Part shown: positions 33,687 through 43,485 of the stretch, piece after piece
Numbering within the stretch: position 1 is the first letter of the stretch
How the letters are laid out: every line of letters starts with the position of its first letter
Source: Natrinema versiforme
Lineage (GTDB): Archaea > Halobacteriota > Halobacteria > Halobacteriales > Natrialbaceae
NCBI RefSeq assembly: GCF_005576615.1
Contig: NZ_CP040330.1
Coordinates: forward strand, 3,534,001 to 3,598,000
Length of the DNA: 64,000 nt
Direction: 5' to 3'
The notes under the pieces: model-generated
The model's input: only the letters and a program-made list of their open reading frames with translations
What the model was told of the DNA's origin: nothing
Databases searched by the model: none
Position numbers and translations under genes: made by a program

Positions 33687-35858
33687 CTACGGTGCCGGCG
33701 GTTCGCCGTCGTACTCGTCGTGGCCGCCGTAGAAGTTGCGCATCGCGAACTTGAGTTTGTCCGGCGCGATGTCGATCAGTTCCTCGCGTTCCTCGTGCGG
33801 GAAGGTCCCGTTGACGCTGTACCTGCCCAGGTCCGACTTCGCCGACCGCGAGTAGCGCCGATCGAGGAGCGCGCGAACGCCGACCTCCTCCGGCGAGCGG
33901 ATGACGCGACCAAGCGCCTGTCTGGTCTTTCGGACCGTCGGGATCTCGACGGCGTAGCGCCAGCCGGTGTCGGTGCCGTCGAAGGCCGTGTCGTAGGCCT
34001 CCTGGACCGCCTCGGCGCGGTCGTCCAGATGCGGGTAGGGAACGCCGACGACCAGCACCGTGTGGGCGTCGTCGCCGTCGAAGCTCACCCCCTCCGCGAG
34101 GGTCCCCCACAGCGAGGTACAGAGCACCGCGCCGTCGTCCGCGACGAACTGTTTCCGGAGGTCCTCGACGGACTCGCCCGGCTCGTCCAGATAGACCGTC
34201 CGGTCGCTGCGGCGCTCGAGTCGGTCGGCGTACCGGCTCGCCTCGCCGTAGTTGGGGAAGAACGCGAGCGTGTTACCCGGAGTCATCCGGACGGCGTCGT
34301 GGATCGTCTCGGTCACGTCCTCTTGAACCGCGGGGTCGTCCCGATCCGAGGAGAAGAGCGGCGGCGTCTCGACGGCGAAGGTCCGGCGGTTCTCCTCGGG
34401 GAACTGGAGCCCGTAGGCCATCGTCACTACGTCCTCGAGCCCGAGGACGTTCCCGGTGACCTCGAACGGCTGGATAGTCGCGCTCATGAGGACGGTCGCG
34501 TAGATCTCGTCGAACAGTTGGCCGGTCACCTGCCGCGGGAGACAGGAGTACAGCTCCGCGCGGCCGTAGATCTCGTCGGTGCCGGCGTCCCGAGTGACGG
34601 AGACGACCGGGTAGAGCCCCTCCGCCGAGCCCTCGGCCATCCACGCGCTGACGAAGCCGGCGGCCTGCAGGGTCTGACACTCAGTTCGCGTCGCTGTCTC
34701 ACCCTCGCGGTAGGCTTCCTCGTACTGCTCGTCGAGTTCCTGTCCCAGCTTCATCGCGGCCTCGAGGTCGTCGTCGATCCCGCTGCCGGAGTACCGTTGC
34801 AGGAACTCGAGCGTGAGGTCGTCCTTGCGGTCCTCGTTGGCGATCGGCACGTCGGACCAGTTCTCGGTGATCGACTCGCGGTCGCCGAAGCCAAAGGAGT
34901 CCTCGTAGGTCTCGACGAGCGCGCGGTGAAACGCCGAGAGGACGTTCGCGGCGTCCTCCGAGCGCGGGTCGTCGGTATCGGCCAACTCGTCGAGCGCGGA
35001 GTCGAAGGTCCGCTCGGAGCAGGTCCGGGTCGCGTGCTCGCGGGCGGCGTCTTCGACGTTGTGGGCCTCGTCGAAGACGGCGATCACGTCGTCGGGATCG
35101 CGGCCGAGCCAACGGAAGAACTGCTCCCGAATGGTCGAATCGAGCAGGTGATGGTAGTTACAGACGACCAGATCGACGCCCTCGATCCCCTCTTTCAGGA
35201 GTTCGTAGCCACAGAACTGCTGCTGCTCGGCGTAGTCGTAAATATCGTCGGGCGTGCGGACGTCCTCGAAAAGCCAGCCGAAGAAGTCGTCCGTATCCTG
35301 CGTGAGATTGTTCCGGTAGTAGTCACAGACGTTCTGGTCTTCGAGGTCCTCGAGGCGCTCCTCGATGTCCTCGAGTTCGTCCATCACCGCCGAGCGGGCG
35401 TCGGCCGCCGAGCCGTCGCCGTCCTGGCTCTCGGCGAGGAGTTCGCGCTGGCGGCGCTCGAGTTGGTCGCGGTCGCGTTCGGCGTCGACGACGGCGCGCG
35501 TATTATCGCGGAGCGCCTGACACTCCTCGTAGCCGACGTCGATGTGACACATCGAGGACTTCCCCTTGAAGACGACCGCGCGGATGGACTCCTCGCGGGT
35601 GATCGCGCGGGCTTCGGCGACGAACTGGCGCATCTGCTGGTGGACGTTGGTCGTGATGACGACCGTCTTGTCCTGCTCGCGAGCGATCTCGAGCGCGGGG
35701 ACCAGCGACGAGAGGGTCTTGCCGGTCCCGCAGGCCCCCTCGAAGAGGACGTTCTGCCCCCGATGGAGGGAGTTGTGGATGCGGTCCATCGCCTCGCGCT
35801 GGTTCTCGTACGGCTGGTCGTACGGGAAAAAGCGCATGTACCCGGCTGTCTCGGACAC
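33687..35858 (-). CDS. XPD/Rad3-family DNA helicase
   Basis: About 723 residues from a GTG at 35858 (VSETAGYMRFFPYDQPY), with an ATG at 35837 as alternative. Motifs: GACGTGKTLSS (Walker A), VFDEAHNVED (DEAH box) and QALGRVIRSPEE (motif VI). Four cysteines between motifs I and II (SSMC, EEC, NVCDYY, QFCGYE) match the 4Fe-4S domain of XPD. It unwinds DNA 5' to 3' in repair. It converges on the rhodanese gene with 14 nt between ends. Confidence 0.92.
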   Translation of the reverse strand: MSETAGYMRFFPYDQPYENQREAMDRIHNSLHRGQNVLFEGACGTGKTLSSLVPALEIAREQDKTVVITTNVHQQMRQFVAEARAITREESIRAVVFKGKSSMCHIDVGYEECQALRDNTRAVVDAERDRDQLERRQRELLAESQDGDGSAADARSAVMDELEDIEERLEDLEDQNVCDYYRNNLTQDTDDFFGWLFEDVRTPDDIYDYAEQQQFCGYELLKEGIEGVDLVVCNYHHLLDSTIREQFFRWLGRDPDDVIAVFDEAHNVEDAAREHATRTCSERTFDSALDELADTDDPRSEDAANVLSAFHRALVETYEDSFGFGDRESITENWSDVPIANEDRKDDLTLEFLQRYSGSGIDDDLEAAMKLGQELDEQYEEAYREGETATRTECQTLQAAGFVSAWMAEGSAEGLYPVVSVTRDAGTDEIYGRAELYSCLPRQVTGQLFDEIYATVLMSATIQPFEVTGNVLGLEDVVTMAYGLQFPEENRRTFAVETPPLFSSDRDDPAVQEDVTETIHDAVRMTPGNTLAFFPNYGEASRYADRLERRSDRTVYLDEPGESVEDLRKQFVADDGAVLCTSLWGTLAEGVSFDGDDAHTVLVVGVPYPHLDDRAEAVQEAYDTAFDGTDTGWRYAVEIPTVRKTRQALGRVIRSPEEVGVRALLDRRYSRSAKSDLGRYSVNGTFPHEEREELIDIAPDKLKFAMRNFYGGHDEYDGEPPAP

Positions 35859-35997
35859 AGCGTATGATAGGTTCGCGCTACGATAAAAGGATTCGTCTCG
35901 ATTCGGTCTGCCCTTAAAAACTGGCCGGCGACGGCGGGGTCCACCGGCCGGCGAACGCGCGGTACAGGGACATGTGTCTCGAGTGCCTGCCCCCGGT

Positions 35998-36417
35998 ATG
36001 GCCATTCCGGGATACGATTCCAGCAGCGTCGCCGAATACACGCTCGAGCAGGCAGGGGCTCGCGTCGAACTCGTGGCGGGCGTCGTTCCCGACGCGTTCG
36101 GTCTCGCGAAAAGCGGCCGCGAACCGCCGGTCGACGCCCTCGGCGATCCCGTCGACCTCGTCGCGTGCGAGGAACTGAAGGCGATCGAAGCCGTCCGGAT
36201 CGCGCTCGTCTACGATCCGTCCCGGCTTCCCCCCGGCGCGAGTCCGACGGACGTGGCGGTCGCCGTCGACGCGGACGACGGCTGGGAGCCGCTCGAGTCG
36301 ACGGTGGACTTGGGGGAGACGACGGTCACGGCGGTCTTGAACGACCGGCCGCCGGGAACGACGGTCGTCGCGGGGTACGACGACACGGACGGAGAGAGCG
36401 GCAATTCGGCGACGTAG
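35998..36417 (+). CDS. Hypothetical acidic haloarchaeal protein
   Basis: 139 residues starting MAIPGYDSSSVAEYTLEQAG, with no signal peptide, membrane helix or recognised motif. Predicted beta-strands alternate with acidic loops (VAVAVDADDGWEPL, TVTAVLNDRPPGTTVVAGY). A GTG at 35974 could add eight residues. It stands alone between xpd (divergent) and the CDF gene (convergent). Codon use is normal for the genome. Function unknown. Confidence 0.65.
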   Translation: MAIPGYDSSSVAEYTLEQAGARVELVAGVVPDAFGLAKSGREPPVDALGDPVDLVACEELKAIEAVRIALVYDPSRLPPGASPTDVAVAVDADDGWEPLESTVDLGETTVTAVLNDRPPGTTVVAGYDDTDGESGNSAT

Positions 36418-36442
36418 TGCGATCAGAACTGAATCCGGCCGA

Positions 36443-37387
36443 TCAGGTCTCGGGTTCGATGTAGACCTTCTGTACCTGATCGTCGTGGGCTTGTAACGCG
36501 CGTTCGATCTCGGTGATTCGGTCGTCGATCGACGCCGTGTCGAGTCCGGGGTCGAACGCCACGTCGGCGGTGACGAGCAGTTCCTCGGCCCCGAAGTAGA
36601 CGGTCCGGAAATCGACGAGCTCGGCCACGCCGTCAGCGTCGGCGACGATCCGTCGCAGTTCGTCCTCGGCGGATTTCGAGAGGCTCTCGCCGAGGATGAG
36701 TCGCTTGTTCTCCCACGCGAGCGCGATCGCGAATCCCATGAGCATGATCCCGATCAGCAGGGCGGAACCGGCGTCGTACATCGGGTTTCCGGTGGTCCGG
36801 GAGAGGTAGACGCCGAAGAGGGCGATCCCCGCGCCGGCGAGCGCGATGGTGTCTTCGGTGAGCGCGGTCAGCGTCGTCACGTCGCTGGTCTTGCTGAACG
36901 CCTCGCGGAGGCTCGTCCAGCCGTGCTCGTCCATCTGGCGGCTGATACCCTGATAGGCCTTCCAGAGCGCGTAGGACTCGAAGGCGATCGCGCCGAGCAA
37001 CACGGCGTAGTTGACGAGGATCGGGTCGAACTGTGCGCCAAGCAGCGTGATGTCCTCGCTGGCCCGGTGGACGCCGCCCTCTCGCAGCGCACTGTAGCCG
37101 TGGCGAGCGCTCTCCCAGCCGGCGATGCCGAAGAGCATGACGCTCACGAGGAGGCTGTAGAAGAACTGCGCCTTCCCGTGGCCGAACGGATGTTCGCGAG
37201 TTGCCTCCTGTGCGCCGTATTTGATCCCGATCAGCAGGAAGATCTGGTTTCCCGTGTCCGAGATGGAGTGATACGTCTCCGACAGCATGGCGGGGCTCCC
37301 AGTCAGCGCGAAGCCACCGAACTTCAGAATCGCGATCGCGCCGTTCGCGAACAGCGCGGCGAGGACGACGGAGGTACTACTGGCCAT
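36443..37387 (-). CDS. Cation diffusion facilitator transporter
   Basis: 314 residues with about five to six membrane helices and a C-terminal cytoplasmic domain. The metal motif in helix 2 is SETYHSISDTGNQ (H-x3-D), and HPFGHGKAQFF is a family hallmark after helix 2. It exports divalent cations, often Zn or Mn, in exchange for protons. The C-terminal domain (IDDRITEIERAL) is the ferredoxin-like dimerisation unit. Metal identity cannot be read. Confidence 0.9.
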   Translation of the reverse strand: MASSTSVVLAALFANGAIAILKFGGFALTGSPAMLSETYHSISDTGNQIFLLIGIKYGAQEATREHPFGHGKAQFFYSLLVSVMLFGIAGWESARHGYSALREGGVHRASEDITLLGAQFDPILVNYAVLLGAIAFESYALWKAYQGISRQMDEHGWTSLREAFSKTSDVTTLTALTEDTIALAGAGIALFGVYLSRTTGNPMYDAGSALLIGIMLMGFAIALAWENKRLILGESLSKSAEDELRRIVADADGVAELVDFRTVYFGAEELLVTADVAFDPGLDTASIDDRITEIERALQAHDDQVQKVYIEPET

Positions 37388-37544
37388 CGACGGGGACTAC
37401 GAACCGGCGGTCCTAAAGTGTAAGCCGTTCTAGAGCCGGTTCGGACCCGATCCGGAGCCGGTCGGCACCGTTCCCGACCCCGATCCGGACGGCCGCGGCG
37501 ACCGCATCCGAAAGGAACCTGTCAGTGGCGGGCAAACGGCGACT

Positions 37545-38066
37545 ATGATCGCGATCTTCTCCGATACGCACAGCCGCCGGGACCACGAACTCGAGGGCGA
37601 TGCGCTGACCGCGGCCCGGGAAGCGGATACCGTCATCCACGCGGGCGATTTCACGAGCGAGGCGGCGCTCGAGGCGTTCCAATCGGAATGCGACCGCCTG
37701 TTTGCCGTCCACGGAAACGCCGACAGCGCGGCGGTTCGGGACCGCCTGCCGACGGCTCGCGTCGTCGAGGCGGGCGGCGTCCGGTTCGCCGTCACGCACC
37801 GGCGGGACGGCGGCGAGACCGGCCTCGCGATGTTCGGCCGCTCGCGAGGGGCGGACGTCGTCGTCTCCGGTCACACCCACCGGCCGACGATCGTTGAGAC
37901 CGACGAGGCCGTCCTGCTCAATCCCGGCAGCCACGCCGATCCGCGCGGCAATCGGCCGGGCTTTGCCGTGCTCGAGGAGCGCGATGATGGCGAGGAGGCC
38001 CTTGAGGGCGAGATTCGCGAACCGGACGGGACGGTGCTCGAGGCGTTCGACGTGCCGACGGCGTAG
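37545..38066 (+). CDS. YfcE/MJ0936-type metallophosphoesterase
   Basis: 173 residues. The five motifs are present: FSDTHS, HAGDF, HGNAD, VTHR (in place of GH) and SGHTHRP. A phosphodiesterase acting on small phosphodiesters, with a two-metal centre. Length is normal for the family. The region downstream to 38467 contains no supported gene. Confidence 0.92.
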   Translation: MIAIFSDTHSRRDHELEGDALTAAREADTVIHAGDFTSEAALEAFQSECDRLFAVHGNADSAAVRDRLPTARVVEAGGVRFAVTHRRDGGETGLAMFGRSRGADVVVSGHTHRPTIVETDEAVLLNPGSHADPRGNRPGFAVLEERDDGEEALEGEIREPDGTVLEAFDVPTA

Positions 38067-38467
38067 CTCGACGGGGACTCTCAAGGAGAACGTGTCGAGT
38101 CGGTATGAAGAGTGCGACGGAACGAGCAGCAGCGCCAGCGGGGACCGGCGGATCGGCGATCGGTATCGATCGGTTCCGGCCGCCCGCGTCGAGCCAGACT
38201 GTCAGACGGGAACGGGCACGAGCGGCCGCGCGATCGGGTGGGTGGAGGGGTGATCGTCGGGGACGGCGGCCTCGATCTCGAGGGTGATCCTCGAATCGGT
38301 GGTGGGGAGGCGATCGAGGCCTATCGCAATCGAGACGCCGGGCGACGTTATAGCCAGCGCAAGCTGAAAGACCGGTTTTAGTTACCGTTTCGGTCGTGAG
38401 ACGCCGGCACGGGGGCGACCGAGCGTGGTCGAAACGGTTAACCACATTGACAGTGTAGCCGCGACGT
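38067..38467. other. Intergenic, no supported gene
   Basis: 401 nt. A frame at 38112-38381 ends VIVGDGGLDLEGDP and reads locally like coding DNA, but its first half is arginine-rich and unrecognised. It may hold a decayed gene. Confidence 0.35.
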
Positions 38468-38614
38468 ATGCTGGATCCCATCATCGGTCTCATCCCCGAC
38501 GACCCCGTCATCATCGCGGTCGTCGTGATCCTGCTGTCGCTCGTCTTCTTCGGCTATCTCCTCGTGCGCCGGACCGTCCTCGAGTTCCGCGACGGAATGC
38601 GCGGCGACCGGTAA
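38468..38614 (+). CDS. Small single-pass membrane protein (DUF7859-like)
   Basis: 48 residues, MLDPIIGLIPDDPVIIAVV and onward. One helix (VIIAVVVILLSLVFFGYLL) is followed by VRRTVLEFRDGMRG, matching a short haloarchaeal family (DUF7859) with an acidic start and basic C-terminus. The next gene is convergent and ends 16 nt away. Function unknown. Confidence 0.7.
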   Translation: MLDPIIGLIPDDPVIIAVVVILLSLVFFGYLLVRRTVLEFRDGMRGDR

Positions 38615-38629
38615 CCAGCGACCGAGCCG

Positions 38630-39646
38630 TCAGTCGAACGCGTCCTCGAGTCGCTCGAGCGCCGCATCGATATCCTCGCGAGCGATGTCTCGGTGCGTAC
38701 AGAACCGGACCGTCGTCGGACCGAGCTGGGTCGCCAGCACGTCCCGCTCGCGGAGTCGCTCGACGACGGTCGCCGGCTCGAGTCCCGTTTCGGACACGTC
38801 CGCGAGGACGATGTTCGTCTCCGGTTCCTGCGCGTCGAACCCGTCGACGCCGTCGATACCGTCCGCCAACAGGCGCGCGTTTTCGTGATCCGTCTCGAGG
38901 TCGTCGACGTTCTCGAGGGCCTCGAGCGCGGGGCCCGCGAGAATCCCGGCTTGGCGCATCCCGCCGCCCAGCAGCTTGCGCGTGCGGCGGGCGCGCTCGA
39001 TGAACTCCTCGCTGCCCGCGAGCATCGAGCCGACGGGCGCACCCAATCCCTTCGAGAGCGAGACCATGACCGAGTCGACCGGCTCCGTGAGGTCCGTGAC
39101 CGGCACCTCGAGCGCTGTCGCGGCGTTGAACAGCCGCGCGCCGTCGAGGTGGACCGCAACGTCGCGCTCGCGTGCCGCCGTCGCCGCCGCGGCGATCTTC
39201 TCGGGGTCGATCGCGAGCCCGCCGCGGGCGTTGTGCGTGTTCTCGAGACAGAGCAAACCGGTCCCGGGCCGGTGCAGGTCTTCCGCGACGGTCGCCGCTG
39301 CGACCTGCTCGGGCGAAGGAACCCCGCGGTCGGCGTCGAGCATCCGCACCTGCAGTCCCGCGTGCTGTGCCAGCCCGCCGAGTTCGTACTTCACGACGTG
39401 GCTCTGGCGGTCGGCGAGCACCTCCTGTCCGCGCTCGGTATGCACCCGCGCGGCGGTCTGGTTCGCCATCGTTCCCGTCGGGAAATACAACGCGGCCTCG
39501 GTATCCAACCGGTCGGCGACCCGGGCCTCGAGGTCGTTGACCGTCGGATCCTCGCCGTAGACGTCGTCGCCGACCGCGGCGGTCGCGGCGGCCTCGCGCA
39601 TCACCTCGTCCGGTTTCGTCACGGTGTCTGAGCGAAGGTCGATCAC
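38630..39646 (-). CDS. Low-specificity L-threonine aldolase
   Basis: 338 residues from a GTG at 39646 ([13 protein letters not shown]). PLP Lys lies in [22 protein letters not shown] and [10 protein letters not shown] are family signatures. It cleaves threonine or allo-threonine to glycine and acetaldehyde. The frame stays open far upstream, but that extension is low-complexity and unlike the family, so the GTG next to the conserved start is used. Confidence 0.92.
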   Translation of the reverse strand: MIDLRSDTVTKPDEVMREAAATAAVGDDVYGEDPTVNDLEARVADRLDTEAALYFPTGTMANQTAARVHTERGQEVLADRQSHVVKYELGGLAQHAGLQVRMLDADRGVPSPEQVAAATVAEDLHRPGTGLLCLENTHNARGGLAIDPEKIAAAATAARERDVAVHLDGARLFNAATALEVPVTDLTEPVDSVMVSLSKGLGAPVGSMLAGSEEFIERARRTRKLLGGGMRQAGILAGPALEALENVDDLETDHENARLLADGIDGVDGFDAQEPETNIVLADVSETGLEPATVVERLRERDVLATQLGPTTVRFCTHRDIAREDIDAALERLEDAFD

Positions 39647-39797
39647 GCGTATCGATACCGCCACGACGGTAAAATAGCCCGTCATCTCTGCGGCGGGGTT
39701 CGATCGGCGTCTCACCGGACGGCCAGTATCGCCGTTCTCGAGCGGGCCGGCCCCTCCGACGGAAACGTTCAATATCCCGTCATGAGTACGGCGACGT

Positions 39798-40871
39798 ATG
39801 GTTCCCGATCCCGGTTTCGGATCGCCTCCGAGCGACGACCCGCCGCCGACGGCAAGTGGGTCCGGCGACGAGGGCTCGAGCCCGTTCACGCGCCACGCCT
39901 CCCGCGTCCTCGATCGGTTCGACGACCTCTGGCCGTTTGCCTCGGTCCCCCTGTTCGCCGCGTTGCTCGAGTTCGAGAAGGTGTGACGGGCGCTCGGTCC
40001 GACCGGGCGCGGGTTCTCGATCAACCTCGAGTTCGCCTTTCCGACGCCGCTCGTGACCCTCTGGCAGTTGGCCGACCCGCCGGAGCCGCCCGCAGTGACC
40101 ACGCGGTCCGGGTACGGGGAGCCGTTCAGTGGGGGACCCGGCGAGCCGGCTCCGACCGGCGGCTCGCCGGGCTCTGTCGGGTCGACCGGAGCCGGCGGCA
40201 CCGACGTGACGATCGAGACGGCCGTCGGCACCGTCGAGATGCCCCTCGAGGCCCTCAGCATGGGAATGCTGGGCTGGATCGGACTCGCGATCGTCGCGTA
40301 CGTGACGTTCTCGGGAATCCTGATGGCGGCGTACGTCGGCGGGATCGACCGGCGGCTCCGCGGCGAGCCGATCGCCGTCGGCACGTGCATCGCGACCTAC
40401 GCGCCCCGATACATCCTGTACAATCTCGTCGTCGCCGGCGCGTTTCTGCTCGTCTTCCCGCTGTTCGTGCTCGCGCCGCCGCTCATCCTGCTCGCGATTC
40501 CGGTAATCGTCGCCCTCAGCTACGTCTTCTATCCTGTCCCGTTCCTGTTCGTCGCGGCCGACGCGTCGCTGCTCGAGGCGTTTCGCCGGTCGGCCGATCT
40601 CACGACGGCGGGCGGGCAGGTCCTCAGCTTCGGGCTCTGGCACCTCGTCGCGGCGGTCGCCGCCTCGCTGGTGCTTTCCCTGCTCGTAAGCGCGGGCGGC
40701 GCGGGCTTCCTGCTCGCGCTGTGTGTCTCGGCCCCGTTGTCGCTCGTCCTGACCGCCGCGACGGTCTCGTTCTTCCGTGAAGAGACCGAAGACGAGGGCA
40801 CGGCATCGGCTGGCGGATTCGGCGACGACTCCGCAGCCGAAGCCGACGACTACGGGTGGGTCGCCGACTGA
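39798..40871 (+). pseudogene. Haloarchaeal membrane protein gene interrupted by an in-frame TGA
   Basis: The frame starts [14 protein letters not shown] and runs through an amphipathic [18 protein letters not shown] segment to a TGA at 39984-39986. The same frame then continues without break as [18 protein letters not shown] and on to a large membrane domain of about six helices ending at 40871. The second part could be translated from 40053 or later. The region on both sides of the stop reads as one protein, so a nonsense mutation (or sequencing error or readthrough) is the simplest explanation. The family (DUF7847/DUF7544 type) is uncertain. Confidence 0.65.
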
Positions 40872-40955
40872 CGGGGTCGGCGAGCGCCGACCCGCCCCCG
40901 GTCGGCGGGTTCTCCATTACGAACCGTTTTTTCCTCCCCCGATCAATACCGGGGC

Positions 40956-42101
40956 ATGGACCCGCGAATTCGCGAACACGCCCAGATCATCGCCAACCAC
41001 TCGGTCGACCTCGAGGAGGGGGACAACGTCGTCGTCGACGCCCACCCCGTCGCCGAGGATCTGGTCGTCGCGCTCCACGAAGTGATCGGCGAACACGGCG
41101 CGAACCCCGTCACCACGAGCCAGCGGACCGGAAAGCGCAGCCAGCGCGCGTACCTCCGCTCGTTCGGCGGGAGCGAGGCGCAAAGCGCCTCGGACGAAAC
41201 GAGCGGTGACGCCGCGAGTATCGAGTTCGAGACCCCCGAACACGAACTCGCGCTCATTCAGAACACGGACGTCTACATCGCCATTCGGGCGACGGACAAC
41301 GCCACCCAGACCAGCGATGTCGACCCCGAAACCAGCGCGGCCTACCAGCAGGCCCAGCGCCCGATCCTCGAGGACCGGCTCTCGAAGCGCTGGTGTCTCA
41401 CGCAGTTCCCCGCACCGGCCAACGCCCAGCTCGCCGAGATGAGCACGGAGGGCTACGAGAACTTCGTCTGGGACGCCGTCAACAAGGACTGGGACGCACA
41501 GCGCGAACACCAGGAGAACATGGTCGAGATCATGGACCCCGCCGAGGAGGTCCGCATCGTCAGCGGCGATACCACGGACGTGACGATGTCCGTCGAAAAC
41601 AACCCGACGCTCAACGACCACGGCGAACACAACCTCCCCGGCGGCGAGGTCTTTACCGCACCCCAGCCCGACAGCGTCGAGGGCGAGGTGCTGTTCGACA
41701 TGCCGCTGTACCATCAGGGCCGGGAGATCACAGACGTGTACCTCGAGTTCGAGGGCGGCGAAGTCGTCTCCCACTCGGCGGCGAAAAACGAGGATGTCCT
41801 CACGGAGGTCCTCAACACCGACGACGGCGCGCGCCGCCTCGGTGAACTCGGCATCGGAATGAACCGCGACATCGATCAGTTCACATACAACATGCTCTTC
41901 GACGAGAAGATGGGCGACACCGTCCACATGGCCGTCGGCCGCGCCTACGACGATACCGTCGGCGAGGGCAACGAGGCCAACGACTCCGCGGTCCACGTCG
42001 ACATGATCGTCGACATGAGCGAGGACTCGTACATCGAAGTCGACGGCGAAGTCGTCCAGCGGAACGGAACGTTCCGGTTCGAAGACGGGTTCGAAGAGTA
42101 A
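40956..42101 (+). CDS. M29-family aminopeptidase (AmpS-like)
   Basis: 381 residues. Metallopeptidase M29 features: EGDNVVVDAHPVAEDL near the start, NLPGGEVFTAP (metal and structural region), LGELGIGMN and NMLFDEKMGDTVHMAVGRAY (metal ligands). It removes N-terminal residues from peptides. An acidic, Ser-rich insertion (about residues 70-85) is specific to this sequence. A diverged copy of the last codons lies 125 nt downstream. Confidence 0.9.
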   Translation: MDPRIREHAQIIANHSVDLEEGDNVVVDAHPVAEDLVVALHEVIGEHGANPVTTSQRTGKRSQRAYLRSFGGSEAQSASDETSGDAASIEFETPEHELALIQNTDVYIAIRATDNATQTSDVDPETSAAYQQAQRPILEDRLSKRWCLTQFPAPANAQLAEMSTEGYENFVWDAVNKDWDAQREHQENMVEIMDPAEEVRIVSGDTTDVTMSVENNPTLNDHGEHNLPGGEVFTAPQPDSVEGEVLFDMPLYHQGREITDVYLEFEGGEVVSHSAAKNEDVLTEVLNTDDGARRLGELGIGMNRDIDQFTYNMLFDEKMGDTVHMAVGRAYDDTVGEGNEANDSAVHVDMIVDMSEDSYIEVDGEVVQRNGTFRFEDGFEE

Positions 42102-42330
42102 CGACCGCGAGCGAGCAGCCTTTTTCATCGAAGTTTTTGCGCGAGTGGTAGCGAACGGAGTGAGCTACCCGAGCGGAAAAAGTTCGAACTGGGACGTTCC
42201 GGTTCGAGGACGGCTTCGAAGCGTAATAACCGCGACGAGAGGAATAGGCCGCGACCTTTTTCATCGAAGTTTTTGCGCGAGCGGGAGCGAACGGAGAGCA
42301 AGCCTAGTCGAAAAGGTCGGAGTGATTCGC
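42071..42330 (+). repeat. Tandem repeat of the M29 gene 3' end and downstream region
   Basis: The unit GTTCCGGTTCGAAGACGG ... CCTTTTTCATCGAAGTTTTT (from 42071) recurs from 42196 in diverged form. In the second unit the same frame reads TFRFEDGFEA-stop versus TFRFEDGFEE-stop in the gene. GAA/GAG and GGG/GGC are synonymous changes; the last codon changes Glu to Ala. Each unit ends with the T-run and GCGCGAG motif. Confidence 0.85.
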
Positions 42331-42453
42331 TCATCGATGGAGGCGAGACCGCGATTGAGAAACCGGGACGTATCGCCGAAGCGTACCGCTTTCCCGACTA
42401 GCCCGACCCAAACCGGCCACAATCTCCTTCACTGACCAGTTCGAGTCTGAGAT

Positions 42454-42966
42454 ATGTCACAGAGTACCGACCGCGTGCAACGGTACATGACGAACAGCGA
42501 GGAGATTTCGTACCAACTCTCGTTCCGTCCGCGGGGCCTCCTGAACTGGATCAAGTCCCTGTTCGGGTTCGGAGTTACGACGTGGTATCTCACGGACGAG
42601 CGACTGATTCAACAGACCGAGGTCGGGGGCGGATTCAACTTCCAGTACATCCCCCTCGAGAAAATCAGTTCGGTCGAATACGGAACGAAACTCAATTTCC
42701 CGGCCCTGATATTGGGTTCCATCGCCGCGCTCATCGGACTATCCGGCGTCCTCTCGGACGCGAGTGATGCGGGCGTCCTCTTCCTTCTCATCGGGGCCGC
42801 GAGTATCGGATACGCGTACTATCGTCGCCGACAGGTCCTGGCGGTGTCTGCAAGCGGGTCCGCCTCGTTCTCGTTAACCATCTCGAGCGGCGATCAGGTC
42901 GACGAATTCCTGTGGTACATCCACGCCGAGCAACAGAAGCAATCGGAACCGGTCCTCCGCCACTAA
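42454..42966 (+). CDS. PH-domain membrane protein
   Basis: 170 residues. The N-terminal half (YLTDERLIQQTEVGGGFN and IPLEKISSVEYG) matches bacterial-type PH domains. Two helices follow (FPALILGSIAALIGLSGVL and VLFLLIGAASIGYAYY). A C-terminal soluble part resumes the PH-like fold (SASFSLTISSGDQVDEFLWYI). It probably sits at the membrane with the PH region facing the cytoplasm. Function unknown. Confidence 0.8.
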   Translation: MSQSTDRVQRYMTNSEEISYQLSFRPRGLLNWIKSLFGFGVTTWYLTDERLIQQTEVGGGFNFQYIPLEKISSVEYGTKLNFPALILGSIAALIGLSGVLSDASDAGVLFLLIGAASIGYAYYRRRQVLAVSASGSASFSLTISSGDQVDEFLWYIHAEQQKQSEPVLRH

Positions 42967-43018
42967 CGGGGCGCGATCGACTCGAGCCGTCGTGAGTGAC
43001 CGCTCACTACCGGTCGAA

Positions 43019-43025
43019 TTTATAC
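43019..43025 (+). promoter_or_regulatory. TATA box of uspA-like gene
   Basis: TTTATAC centred 26 nt before the ATG at 43048, the spacing expected for a leaderless transcript. Confidence 0.65.
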
Positions 43026-43047
43026 TCGTGAAAGACCAGTTATACGT

Positions 43048-43467
43048 ATGGCAATCCTCGTCGCCTATGACGGCTCGGAACCCGCACAGAAGGCGGTCGA
43101 ACATGCGTTCACGACGTATCCCGACGACGAGATCGTGTTGTTGCGCGTCATCGAGGCCGCGGACGGCTCGACGGGAGCCGGGATCATGGCCGCACAGGAG
43201 TGGCTCCGAGACCGCGAGGAGGAAGTCTCGACGGAACTGCCCGAGGAAATCGCGGCGATCGTCAGCGATCCGGATCGGGATTTTCGGACCGAGACCGCGG
43301 TCGGGAAACCCGCGCGCGAAGTCGTTCGCTTCGCGGAGGATAACGACGACATCGATCACATCGTCATCGGAAGCCACGGCCGGTCGGGGCTCTCGAGGGT
43401 CCTGCTCGGCAGCGTCGCCGAAACGATCGTCCGTCGCTCGCCCGTCCCGGTCACAGTAATGCGCTGA
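43048..43467 (+). CDS. Universal stress protein (UspA family)
   Basis: 139 residues. MAILVAYDGSEPAQKA opens the alpha/beta fold, and IVIGSHGRSGLSRVLLGSVAETIVRRSPVPV is the ATP-binding signature (G-2x-G-9x-G(S/T)). Probably an ATP-binding USP acting in stress responses. It is monocistronic, with its own TATA box, and converges with the esterase gene 18 nt downstream. Confidence 0.92.
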   Translation: MAILVAYDGSEPAQKAVEHAFTTYPDDEIVLLRVIEAADGSTGAGIMAAQEWLRDREEEVSTELPEEIAAIVSDPDRDFRTETAVGKPAREVVRFAEDNDDIDHIVIGSHGRSGLSRVLLGSVAETIVRRSPVPVTVMR

Positions 43468-43485
43468 GTCGGTGGGAGATCGCGG

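Noticed and set aside
38105-38381. Frame of about 90 codons ending VIVGDGGLDLEGDP
   Set aside because: The second half looks partly coding, but the first half is arginine-rich, there is no recognisable family and no promoter; kept only as a note for the intergenic region.
39646-40390. N-terminal extension of threonine aldolase on the minus strand
   Set aside because: The frame is open, but it is low-complexity and overlaps the interrupted membrane protein gene; the family start at 39646 is clear.
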